In this document: positions 1 through 6,668 of the stretch, piece by piece
Layout: each line of letters opens with the position of its first letter
Position numbering within the stretch: position 1 is the stretch's first letter
Assembly (NCBI GenBank): GCA_023266695.1
Contig: JAHFPO010000119.1
Location: 1 to 7,302 of the forward strand
DNA: 7,302 nucleotides
Origin: Hyphomicrobiales bacterium
Lineage (GTDB): Bacteria; Pseudomonadota; Alphaproteobacteria; Rhizobiales; Xanthobacteraceae
Direction: 5' to 3'
Notes under the pieces: model-generated
Database searches by the model: none
The model's input: only the letters and a program-made list of their open reading frames with translations
What the model was told of the DNA's origin: nothing
Position numbers and translations under genes: made by a program

Positions 1-414
1 CAGCGCGTGATAGGCGCCCTGGGAGAGACCCGGATACATGGCGAAGGCCATGTTCGCCGCGGTGAGGAACTCGTTCATGATGGCGGCGAGCGTGAAGGGG
101 AGGCCCTGGCCGCCGTATTCGGGCTCGGCCGAAAGCCCGATCCAGCCGCCTGCGGACATGGCGCGATAGGCTTCCTTGAATCCCTTGGGCGTCGTGACCG
201 AGCCGTCGGCGTGGCGTTTGCAGCCTTCGCGGTCGCCGACGCGGTTCAAGGGAGCGAGCACCTCCTCGCAGAACTTGGCGCCCTCGGCGAGAATCGCCGC
301 CACCGTTTCCGGGTTCGCCTCGGCGAAGCCCGGCACGTTGCCATAGCGCTCGATATGAAAGACGTCGTTCAGCAGGAACAGGACGTCATCCACGGGCGCC
401 TTGTAGGTCGGCAT
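1..414 (-). CDS. Acyl-CoA dehydrogenase, N-terminal part (cut by window edge)
   Basis: These are the first 138 residues of an FAD-dependent acyl-CoA dehydrogenase; the rest lies left of the window. Such enzymes oxidise an acyl-CoA thioester to the 2,3-enoyl-CoA and pass electrons to ETF. The start MPTYKAPVDDVLFLLNDV matches the short extra N-terminal segment (AcylCoA_DH_N) of the long, roughly 590-residue subfamily that includes DmdC-like 3-methylmercaptopropionyl-CoA dehydrogenases. It is followed by the helical N-terminal domain, with GGWIGLSAEPEYGGQGLP at about residues 89-106, a typical family signature. The catalytic base and most FAD contacts lie outside the window, so the substrate cannot be assigned. 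The ATG at 412-414 is chosen because the MPTYKAP opening is characteristic and a very strong ribosome site precedes it. The gene is divergent from the podJ-like gene, with 342 bp between the two starts. Family assignment is firm; substrate is unknown. Confidence 0.93.
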   Translation of the reverse strand, partial: MPTYKAPVDDVLFLLNDVFHIERYGNVPGFAEANPETVAAILAEGAKFCEEVLAPLNRVGDREGCKRHADGSVTTPKGFKEAYRAMSAGGWIGLSAEPEYGGQGLPFTLAAIMNEFLTAANMAFAMYPGLSQGAYHAL

Positions 415-420
415 GGAATT

Positions 421-429
421 CCCCTCCTC
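421..429 (-). promoter_or_regulatory. Strong Shine-Dalgarno of the acyl-CoA dehydrogenase
   Basis: Read on the minus strand this is GAGGAGGGG, separated by six bases (AATTCC) from the ATG at 412-414. It is by far the best ribosome-binding site in the window and fixes the start of the gene. Confidence 0.8.
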
Positions 430-634
430 GGCTGCACGATCGAGCGGTCGACGAGTCCCTACGGCGGATTACAACCCCAAGTGGAGACTCGCCCATCCCA
501 CAGAGTCTACGGGCTTTTCCCTTCAACGCGGTGAATGCGCCCGCGGTTCTGACCGGCCGGCCGCGCCACCGGCATCGGGTACCCGCGGCTTTTCCGTCCC
601 CTTGCGTAAGGCCGCCCCGAGCCCCGATTCTGAA

Positions 635-652
635 GGCAAAATCGGGCAAAAT
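635..652. repeat. Tandem 8-bp direct repeat, 10-bp period
   Basis: GGCAAAAT occurs at 635-642 and again at 645-652, so the two copies lie on the same face of the helix. The second copy overlaps the first base of the TTAA at 652-655. A weaker GGCATTTA follows at 659-666. Such spacing is typical of sites for dimeric or cooperative regulators; no regulator can be named from the sequence. Confidence 0.5.
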
Positions 653-666
653 TAACCCGGCATTTA
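652..666 (+). promoter_or_regulatory. CtrA-like binding site upstream of podJ-like gene
   Basis: TTAA (652-655), seven bases, then TTTA (663-666) matches the alphaproteobacterial CtrA consensus TTAA-N7-TTAA with one mismatch. It lies about 90 bp upstream of the ATG at 757, within the AT-rich core. In Caulobacter podJ is a cell-cycle regulated gene, which makes a CtrA site here plausible, but a single degenerate site is weak evidence. Confidence 0.35.
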
Positions 667-756
667 CCATAAAAAGGGGAAGTTCCCGCCAAGGAGCGCG
701 GCACGCCTCCCGTTGACGCGTAATCATCGATCCGCCCTCCGCGAACGGGATTTCAG

Positions 757-3700
757 ATGACCGCAAGCGTGCCCTGGAGCGTGAACGCGGTGGAGCCCGA
801 GACCTGGGCGACCGCTCGCGAGGCCGCCCGCCGTTCCGGTCTTTCGGTCGCTGAATGGTTGGAATCCGCCATCCGTGAAAGCGCCGGCGAGAGCCTGCCG
901 GCGCGCGGCCACGGGCGCGCGCGTAGCTATTCCGACTCGTTCGACCAGCGGCTCGACGAGATTTCCGACAGGCTCGACCATCTCGCGTGTCTGGATTCGG
1001 AGAGCTCACGCGCCCCTCGGCGCGACGGCCGCGACCATGCGGCGCTTGCCGCTTCCATCGACGCCCTCAACGGCCGCATCGAGACATTGATGCGCGACAT
1101 GCGCGCCGCCGACCGGAACGGTCCGGCGGAAGTGCGGACGGCAATCCAGCGGCTCGATGACCGGATCGAGGATCTATTCTCGCGCGGACGGCTTTCCAAC
1201 GCCTGCACGGCGCCCGAACTCGAACGCAAGCTTTCCGATATCGCCCGCACTATCGACGCGATGAGCCGGCGTCTCGAGCATGAGAACGCACGCATAGCGG
1301 TTACCGCGGTGCCTTCGTCAGTCGCGGAGCTCGACGCCGCCGTCGCCGAGATCATGGTCCGCCAGTCGGCCCTCGACGGGGTGCCGTCACCGCGCGATTT
1401 CCAACGCCGGTATTCGGCGACGCCCGATCTCAGCAGTCTCGAGATTCAGCTGAAAACCATGGCCGACGAGATGCAGGCGATGCGCCGCGCTGGCGTGCAG
1501 GCCGAAACGGTCGAGGCCTTGCGTCGTGAGGTCGGCGATCTCGCCGGCAAGCTCGGCGATCTCGCGCCACGCCGTTCGCTGGAGGCGATCGAGGCTGCCG
1601 TCGAGGCTCTCGTCCGCCGCATCGACCGTGCTGGCGGCACCAGGTCAGGATCGGACGAGAAGATTTCCGATGTCATCCACGCCTTGCAGGACATCCGCTC
1701 GGCGCTCGCCGAGGTGCGGCCGGCCGAGAGTTTTGCATCGGTGGAAAAGGACCTGCACGACCTATCCGGCAAGCTCGACGCCCTCAGCACCAAGGGTCTC
1801 GATGGAGGCACGGTCGCCCTCATCCAGACCCAGACGGCGGAGATTCGGGATTTGCTCTCGAGCGCGCTGCCGAGCGAGGTGCTGAAGGCGCTGGTCGATC
1901 AGATCGAGTTGCTGGTGCACAAGTTCGAGAGTGCCAGCGCTCCATCCGACACAGCGGTTCTCGATGTCGTGAGTGCGCTCGACCGGCGCATCGAATCCCT
2001 TTCCGAGCGGATCGAAGCGGCGACGCGGCAGGTCCCGGCTGCGCCGGCGCTCGACGACATCCGCAGCCGGATCGACGAGCTGCAGCGCGCCTTCGCAAGT
2101 TCCGGGCAGGGCTCCTCGGCCGGGCTCGAGGCGACGCTACATAGCCTGGCGCAGAAGCTCGATGCCTCGGAGTCGCGGCTTTCCAATCTCGGCGCCATTG
2201 AGCGCGGACTCAACGACCTTTTCGTCCAGCTCCAGGAGGCGCGCGCGAGCGCCGGTGAGGCCGCCGAACGGGCCGCGAAATCCGCGGTCCGCGAGATGGC
2301 GATGCCCGGCGCTCCGGCAACCATGACCGAGCCGGTTCGCCGGCCGCCGAGCGAACTCGAGACGAGATATACCAGCACCAATGGGATTCCCGCGCCGTCT
2401 CCGCTCCCGGCATCGGTGCGGCCCGAGCCGCGTCCGATGCCGACGGCTCCACTCCCGGGTGCGCTCGTGGACCTCCCCGACGATCTTCCCGCCGACTTCC
2501 CGCTCGAGCCCGGCTCCGGCATGCCGCGCATGCACCCCATGCACAGCGCTGCCCAGCGCGTCGCCCAGTCGGAAGCCGCCCTCGGCGGCATCGCTCCCAA
2601 GGCGGGCGAAGGCCCTTCGCGCACATCGGATTTCATCGCCGCCGCACGGCGCGCAGCACGGGCGGCCGCGGCGGAGGCCCCGAGCGAGACCGTCAAGAAC
2701 CGCGGGGCAGCCGCCCCCAAGGCCCAAAATACATGGTTTGCACGCGGCAGGCGTGCGCTCCTCATCGCGCTCACCGCGTTTCTCCTCATCTTCACGGCAT
2801 TGCGTTACTTCGAGGGGTTCCTGCCGGGTCTGTGGCATTTTGACTCGTCGAGTCCGGCGATCGAGGCACCCAAGCCCGCCGAACCGGAAGCGCCAACGCC
2901 GGCCCCACAGAACCAATCCTTGCTTCCGGATAGCGGCGGGGCCGCGATTGCGAACGCGCCGTCCGCCGGCGTGATCGGCCCGAATCATGCGGTGACCTTC
3001 CCCGGCGAGAAAGCGACCGACCCCGACACCACCGGCTCGATTGGTGCCGCCAAGCGCACGAACGGCGGGGTCCAGACCGCCTCCGTGCCGGCGAAGCCGG
3101 AAATGGTCGTCGCCCATGACGGAGAGCTGCCGGCCACGCTCGGAACGCCCGCTTTGCGGGCGGCAGCGATCGCCGGAGACCCGGCAGCGGCCCATGAGAT
3201 CGCCTCGCGTTATCTCGAAGGGCGCGGCGTGCCGGTGAAGGCGGGCGAAGCCGTGATCTGGTTCGAGCGCGCGCTCGCCAAGGGTTCGGCACCGGCGGCC
3301 TTCCGTCTTGGCAGCCTCTACGAGAAGGGCCAGGGGGTGGCCAAAAACCCAGCCGAGGCAAAGCGTTATTACATGATCGCGGCCGAGGGCGGACATCTCA
3401 AGGCGATGCACAATCTCGCCGTCATCCATGCCGAGGAAATGGACGGCAAGCCCGATTACCGCATCGCTGCGCGTTGGTTCCGGATGGCGGCGGACCGGGG
3501 GTTGCGCGACAGCCAGTATAATCTCGGCGTGCTCTATGCTCGCGGGCTCGGCGTCGAGCAAAACCTCGCCGAGTCCTTCCGCTGGTTCTCGCTCGCCGCC
3601 GGTCAAGGCGATGCGGATGCGGCAAAGAAGCGCGACGATGTCGTCAAGCGCCTCGACATACAGACCTTCGTCGCGGCCCGGCTCGCGGCTCAGACTTGGT

Positions 3701-3801
3701 CGCCTCTGCCGATCGACGACGCCGCCAACACGGTGCGTCTGAAGCCGGATTGGGAGAAGGCGGAGGCGGCCCAGCCGCGCAAACGGTCGGTCAAGAATTG
3801 A
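757..3801 (+). CDS. podJ: PodJ-like polarity protein with Sel1 repeats
   Basis: The 1014-residue product resembles PodJ, a bitopic scaffold that marks a cell pole and recruits signalling and pilus or growth-pole factors in Caulobacter and rhizobia (974 residues in Caulobacter). The N-terminus (MTASVPWSVNAVEPETWATA, then RRSGLSVAEWLESAI) matches the conserved PodJ opening. Residues about 53-515 form heptad-rich coiled coil (repeated patterns such as LDEISDRLDHL and DLSGKLDAL). A proline-rich linker spans about 523-596, a basic stretch precedes one membrane helix at about 666-686 (ALLIALTAFLLIFTAL), and the periplasmic part starts with a Pro/Ala-rich linker. Four contiguous 36-residue Sel1 repeats follow at 809-844, 845-880, 881-916 and 917-952. 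The protein ends about 60 residues later without the peptidoglycan-binding domain found in Caulobacter PodJ. The ATG at 757 is the first in frame after a stop at 721-723; the Shine-Dalgarno is weak. Orthology is inferred from architecture and the N-terminus. Confidence 0.82.
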   Translation: MTASVPWSVNAVEPETWATAREAARRSGLSVAEWLESAIRESAGESLPARGHGRARSYSDSFDQRLDEISDRLDHLACLDSESSRAPRRDGRDHAALAASIDALNGRIETLMRDMRAADRNGPAEVRTAIQRLDDRIEDLFSRGRLSNACTAPELERKLSDIARTIDAMSRRLEHENARIAVTAVPSSVAELDAAVAEIMVRQSALDGVPSPRDFQRRYSATPDLSSLEIQLKTMADEMQAMRRAGVQAETVEALRREVGDLAGKLGDLAPRRSLEAIEAAVEALVRRIDRAGGTRSGSDEKISDVIHALQDIRSALAEVRPAESFASVEKDLHDLSGKLDALSTKGLDGGTVALIQTQTAEIRDLLSSALPSEVLKALVDQIELLVHKFESASAPSDTAVLDVVSALDRRIESLSERIEAATRQVPAAPALDDIRSRIDELQRAFASSGQGSSAGLEATLHSLAQKLDASESRLSNLGAIERGLNDLFVQLQEARASAGEAAERAAKSAVREMAMPGAPATMTEPVRRPPSELETRYTSTNGIPAPSPLPASVRPEPRPMPTAPLPGALVDLPDDLPADFPLEPGSGMPRMHPMHSAAQRVAQSEAALGGIAPKAGEGPSRTSDFIAAARRAARAAAAEAPSETVKNRGAAAPKAQNTWFARGRRALLIALTAFLLIFTALRYFEGFLPGLWHFDSSSPAIEAPKPAEPEAPTPAPQNQSLLPDSGGAAIANAPSAGVIGPNHAVTFPGEKATDPDTTGSIGAAKRTNGGVQTASVPAKPEMVVAHDGELPATLGTPALRAAAIAGDPAAAHEIASRYLEGRGVPVKAGEAVIWFERALAKGSAPAAFRLGSLYEKGQGVAKNPAEAKRYYMIAAEGGHLKAMHNLAVIHAEEMDGKPDYRIAARWFRMAADRGLRDSQYNLGVLYARGLGVEQNLAESFRWFSLAAGQGDADAAKKRDDVVKRLDIQTFVAARLAAQTWSPLPIDDAANTVRLKPDWEKAEAAQPRKRSVKN

Positions 3802-3905
3802 AGGCCGCCCAGCGACAGTTCGATTGACAAGCGCGCCGGACGGCATGTTGATGCAGTAGCGCCGCGCAAGGCGCAGCGTACGATCTGGTTCCGGACCCTG
3901 CCACC
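3802..3905 (+). promoter_or_regulatory. Intergenic region with possible promoter for permease operon
   Basis: The 104 bp between the podJ-like stop and the permease start contain a perfect TTGACA at 3824-3829. About 17 bases on, the sequence around 3847-3852 (GTTGAT) is only a poor -10, so the promoter is tentative. A short inverted repeat GCGCC/GGCGC (3859-3863 and 3870-3874, 6-base loop) is not followed by a T tract, so I do not call a terminator for the podJ-like gene. The permease operon may therefore have its own promoter, be read through from upstream, or both. Confidence 0.3.
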
Positions 3906-4832
3906 GTGTCGATTTATCTCCCGATCGCCGAGCTACCGGTCAATCTCTTCCTCATCCTCAGCCTCGGGATCGCGGTCGGATTCCTCTCCGGCATGTTCGG
4001 GGTCGGCGGCGGTTTCCTGATGACGCCGCTCTTGATCCTCGTCGGCATCCCACCGGCGATCGCGGTGGCGAGCGTGCCGAGCCATATGGCGGCGGCGTCG
4101 CTCTCGGGTGCGATGTCGTACTGGCGCAAACGGCTCGTCGACGTCGGGCTGGGGCTCGTGCTGCTGTCCGGCGGCATCCTTGGTACGGCTTTCGGCGTAT
4201 GGTTCTTCGCGTTCCTGCTTCAGGCCGGACAACTCGATCTCGTCGTCGGTCTCTTCTACGTCATCCTGCTCGGCATCGTCGGCGGGATCATGCTCGTCGA
4301 GAGCGTGCGCGCGATGGTGCGGGCGCATCACGGCGCGCCGCCGATCGTGCGCCGGCCCGGCACGCACGCCTGGTTCCACGGCCTGCCGCTCAAGCTGCGC
4401 TTCCGTCAATCGCGCATCTATGTATCGGCCATTCCGGTTACCTTGATCGGATTTGGAATCGGTTTCTTCGGCGCCATCATGGGCGTCGGCGGCGGTTTCC
4501 TGCTCATTCCGGCGCTCATCTATCTCATGCGCGTGCCGACGACGGTCTCGGTCGCGACTTCGCTGTTCCTCACCCTCTGCACCATGTTGATCGCGACAGT
4601 GCTGCACGCGGTCGAGAACCATACCGTCGACATCGTACTCGCGCTGATCTTGATGATCGGTGGCGTGATTGGCGCCCAGTTCGGCGTGCGCGCGGGTCAA
4701 GCGATTCGCGCCGAGCAACTGCGTTTGCTGCTCGGCCTCCTGGTGGTCGGAGTCGCCATCCGGGTCGCCGTCGACCTCGTCGCTCATCCGGAGGAACTGT
4801 TCTCCGTCGTCGCCACGGAGAGCTTGAGATGA
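3906..4832 (+). CDS. TauE/SafE-family permease (probable sulfite/organosulfonate exporter)
   Basis: This 308-residue inner-membrane protein belongs to the TauE/SafE (DUF81) family, whose members export sulfite, sulfoacetate or related anions. It shows the family's internal duplication: a glycine-rich motif GMFGVGGGF at residues 29-37 recurs as GAIMGVGGGF at 189-198, each followed by a conserved proline (P41, P202). About eight hydrophobic helices are visible, four per half, with a basic loop at about 133-170 that is probably cytoplasmic. Translation starts at a GTG (3906-3908): no ATG exists in frame back to the stop at 3849-3851, the opening MSIYLPIAELPVNLFLILSL is typical of the family, and the next ATG would remove the first helix. 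No clear Shine-Dalgarno precedes it. The stop overlaps the start of the TIGR02186 gene, so the two are an operon. The family is firm; the substrate is inferred only. Confidence 0.92.
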   Translation: MSIYLPIAELPVNLFLILSLGIAVGFLSGMFGVGGGFLMTPLLILVGIPPAIAVASVPSHMAAASLSGAMSYWRKRLVDVGLGLVLLSGGILGTAFGVWFFAFLLQAGQLDLVVGLFYVILLGIVGGIMLVESVRAMVRAHHGAPPIVRRPGTHAWFHGLPLKLRFRQSRIYVSAIPVTLIGFGIGFFGAIMGVGGGFLLIPALIYLMRVPTTVSVATSLFLTLCTMLIATVLHAVENHTVDIVLALILMIGGVIGAQFGVRAGQAIRAEQLRLLLGLLVVGVAIRVAVDLVAHPEELFSVVATESLR

Positions 4833-5623
4833 ACTGCACCGGCGTCGGCGGATTCGGATTCGGAGCGCTCGCTCTCGGAGCGGGGCTACTTGCCGCTGCC
4901 CCCGCCACGGCCGAGCGGCTGGTGACGTCGGCTTCGACCCACCGCGTGCTCATCAGCTCGAATTTCACCGGCACCGATCTCGTCCTGTTCGGGGCGATCG
5001 AGGACGACGACACCCCCTCCAGCCGAGCGAGCGGCTACGACATCGTCGTGACGGTGCGCGGACCGGCGCGGACATTCGTGACCCGTCGCAAGGACCGCGT
5101 GCTCGGACTCTGGGTCAATATGGATTCGCGGGTGTTCATCGAGGTGCCGTCCTATCTCGCGGTGCTGTCGAGCCGGCCGCCGGCCAAGATCGCTTCGCCG
5201 GAATTTCTGCGCCGCCTGCGCATCGGCGTCGCCAACCATACCCTCCCCCAACAGATCGGATCCGATTTTGCCGATGTCGTGCCGCAGGATCCCTTCCGCG
5301 TCGCCTTCCTGCGCGTCAAGGACAACGAGGGTCTGTTCAACGAAGAGCCGCAAGGCATCACGTTTCTCACTCCGACCTTGTTCCGGACGACCGTACCGAT
5401 CCCCGGATCGGCGCCGACCGGAAATTACGAGGTCGAGACCTTGTTGATTTCCACCGGCAAGCTCATTGCCCGCGAGACGACGGCGATCGAGGTGGTAAAG
5501 ACCGGTTTCGAGGCGCTGGTCGCGCAGGAGGCGCACGATCACGGATTCGCCTATGGCCTAGTCACGGCCTTGTTGGCGCTCGTGACCGGTTTCCTCGCGA
5601 CTTTCATATTCCGGCGCGACTGA
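4829..5623 (+). CDS. TIGR02186 (Alph_Pro_TM) membrane-anchored periplasmic protein, function unknown
   Basis: This is a 264-residue member of the alphaproteobacterial family TIGR02186/Alph_Pro_TM, of unknown function. Residues 1-28 form a hydrophobic signal segment ending in AAAPATA, so cleavage after A28 is likely; its n-region has no basic residue, which is unusual. The beta-rich domain that follows has family signatures: ISSNFTGTDLVLFGAIE (residues 42-58), YDIVVTVRGP, then RVLGLWVN and VPSYLAVLSSRP. One membrane helix spans about 240-261, ending in RRD, so the bulk should be periplasmic with a short cytoplasmic tail. The ATG at 4829 overlaps the permease stop in ATGA, with GGAG at 4817-4820 eight bases upstream, implying translational coupling. 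The constant pairing with TauE/SafE permeases, which I recall from other alphaproteobacteria, suggests a periplasmic partner or substrate-handling subunit; that is inference. The 3' end overlaps the convergent methyltransferase gene by 66 bp. Confidence 0.9.
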   Translation: MNCTGVGGFGFGALALGAGLLAAAPATAERLVTSASTHRVLISSNFTGTDLVLFGAIEDDDTPSSRASGYDIVVTVRGPARTFVTRRKDRVLGLWVNMDSRVFIEVPSYLAVLSSRPPAKIASPEFLRRLRIGVANHTLPQQIGSDFADVVPQDPFRVAFLRVKDNEGLFNEEPQGITFLTPTLFRTTVPIPGSAPTGNYEVETLLISTGKLIARETTAIEVVKTGFEALVAQEAHDHGFAYGLVTALLALVTGFLATFIFRRD

Positions 5624-6559
5624 ATGGCGCGTGCGGGTACCCGCGAGCACGGCGAGGAGACCCGCCACCGGCAGTCCTTTCTCGGTGCGGGTCGAAGCGG
5701 GCTCGAGCAGCGCGATCTCGATCCCGGCGGCGGTCGCCGCCGCACGCACATGCGCCTCGCCGTGGGCGTAGCGAAGGCTCTCTCGCAGAATGACATTCTC
5801 GCCGTCGTGTGTCTCGACGGTGAAGGCGAGGAGACCCGGCGTGAGCCTCTGCGCGGCGGCGGCGAGCACCGGTCGAAGGTCATCCATATAGACGAGGACA
5901 TCGGCGGCGATCATGAGATCGAAGCTTCCCGTAGCGTCAGCGAGGAAGTCCAGGAGATCGCCCACCACTAGACGATCATAGAGCCCTTTCGCGTTGGCCG
6001 CGGCGACCATCGCGGGCGATAGATCGATACCCTCGAGCTCGCGGGCCAAATCGCGAATCGCAGCGCCCATCAGCCCGGTGCCGCAGCCGAGATCGAGCAC
6101 GCGGGAAAAACGCCTAGGCAGTCCGCGGGCAACGACCACGCGCTCGATCGCCGCGCGCAGCAAGGCGGGGCCGCGATAGGCGAGTGCGCCGGTGAGCTCC
6201 TCGTCGAAACGCGCGGCATATTGATCGAAGAGCGCGCGGACATAATCCGCCGAGATCGCGCCCGCAACCGGCGCCGCGCCAAGGCGGGAGAGATAGAGCC
6301 TGGCGCCGAGCCGATCCCTGGGGTCGAGGGCGAGCGCGCGGCGGAAGGCGATAACGGCTTCTTGCTTCCTGCCCGCAAGCGCACAGGCTTCGCCGTAGAG
6401 AAAAAATCCGGCCAGGAAATCGGGCACCTGGGCGAGCGTCGCGCCGAGAAGCTCCGCCGCTGCGGCGGTCTCGCCGTTCTCGATCAGCCCGCGCGCCCAA
6501 TCGAGCCGGCGATCGAGCACCGGATCGCCGGAGGAGAGGAACAGCGGGCGGGCGAGCAT
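5558..6559 (-). CDS. TPR-containing class I SAM-dependent methyltransferase (COG4976-like)
   Basis: This 333-residue, probably cytoplasmic protein joins an N-terminal TPR-like segment (about 20-90, with the best unit at 46-80 ending in AFRRALALDP) to a Rossmann-type methyltransferase domain. A linker motif DYVRALFDQYAARFDEEL (about 105-122) is typical of predicted TPR methyltransferases (COG4976). Motif I is VLDLGCGTG (154-162), the acidic residue binding the SAM ribose is probably D179 in EGIDLS, and FDLMIAADVLVY (213-224) is the post-motif region. The substrate is unknown. I chose the ATG at 6557-6559 because homologues begin around PLFLSSGD; an in-frame TTG at 6611-6613 would add 18 residues, but it lies in TTGACC, which looks more like a -35 box. 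The conserved domain ends near G307; the hydrophilic tail (308-333) runs antisense into the TIGR02186 gene and looks like an overprinted extension. Confidence 0.85.
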   Translation of the reverse strand: MLARPLFLSSGDPVLDRRLDWARGLIENGETAAAAELLGATLAQVPDFLAGFFLYGEACALAGRKQEAVIAFRRALALDPRDRLGARLYLSRLGAAPVAGAISADYVRALFDQYAARFDEELTGALAYRGPALLRAAIERVVVARGLPRRFSRVLDLGCGTGLMGAAIRDLARELEGIDLSPAMVAAANAKGLYDRLVVGDLLDFLADATGSFDLMIAADVLVYMDDLRPVLAAAAQRLTPGLLAFTVETHDGENVILRESLRYAHGEAHVRAAATAAGIEIALLEPASTRTEKGLPVAGLLAVLAGTRTRHSVAPEYESREETGHERQQGRD

Positions 6560-6668
6560 CGATGTCGTTCTCTCGATCGACCGCACCAAACGCGGCTCAT
6601 CCCATCGGGTCAAGCCGGGCGCCTCGCCACTCCCGTTCGCGCGTGCTAGAGGACACCCCTTCCGGCGC

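Larger units (their letters stand above)
415..756. promoter_or_regulatory. Divergent intergenic region between acyl-CoA dehydrogenase and podJ-like gene
   Basis: This 342-bp stretch contains no convincing gene and must hold the promoters of both flanking genes. The left part (415-610) is GC-rich; the segment 638-675 is clearly AT-rich compared with its surroundings and is the likeliest regulatory core for the podJ-like gene. Visible elements are four GANTC motifs (453-457, 486-490, 503-507, 626-630), a 7-bp inverted repeat CCCGATT/AATCGGG (623-629 and 640-646, 10-base loop), an 8-bp direct repeat (635-642 and 645-652) and a CtrA-like site (652-666). TTGACG at 713-718 resembles a -35 box but lacks a good -10 at the right distance. 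I could not call a sigma-70 promoter with confidence on either strand. Translation of the podJ-like gene starts with only a weak GGGA (747-750) in front of it. Confidence 0.6.

Noticed and set aside
7..534. A plus-strand open frame opposite the acyl-CoA dehydrogenase start
   Set aside because: It crosses the dehydrogenase start and ribosome site, has no family resemblance and is a shadow of the real gene.
677..687. GGGAA-G-TTCCC palindrome in the podJ upstream region
   Set aside because: Five-base arms are too short to support an operator call without conservation data.
691..696. AAGGAG, a perfect Shine-Dalgarno in the podJ upstream region
   Set aside because: No ATG, GTG or TTG lies at a suitable distance downstream (the TTG at 713 is 16 bases away and soon reaches a stop at 721), so no small leader gene can be supported.
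2137..3846. A long open frame (569 codons) antisense to the podJ-like gene
   Set aside because: It lies opposite a well-supported coding gene in GC-rich DNA, has low-complexity Arg/Gly/His-rich composition and no recognisable domain; long antisense frames are expected at this GC content.
3859..3874. GCGCC/GGCGC hairpin after the podJ-like gene
   Set aside because: A 5-bp stem with no following T tract is not enough for an intrinsic terminator.
3933..4787. A 284-codon antisense frame across the permease gene, rich in Asp, Glu, His and Arg
   Set aside because: Its charged composition is the mirror of hydrophobic membrane-helix codons on the other strand; it has no domain and no ribosome site.
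5633..5644. 12-bp perfect palindrome GCGGGTACCCGC just after the TIGR02186 stop
   Set aside because: Considered as a terminator, but it has no T tract and would form only a 4-bp stem; it lies within methyltransferase codons. The related CGGGTACCCG at 576-585 is likely chance in GC-rich DNA.
6560..6613. TTG start adding 18 residues to the methyltransferase
   Set aside because: The extra residues do not resemble family N-termini, which begin around PLFLSSGD; the TTG sits in a -35-like TTGACC.
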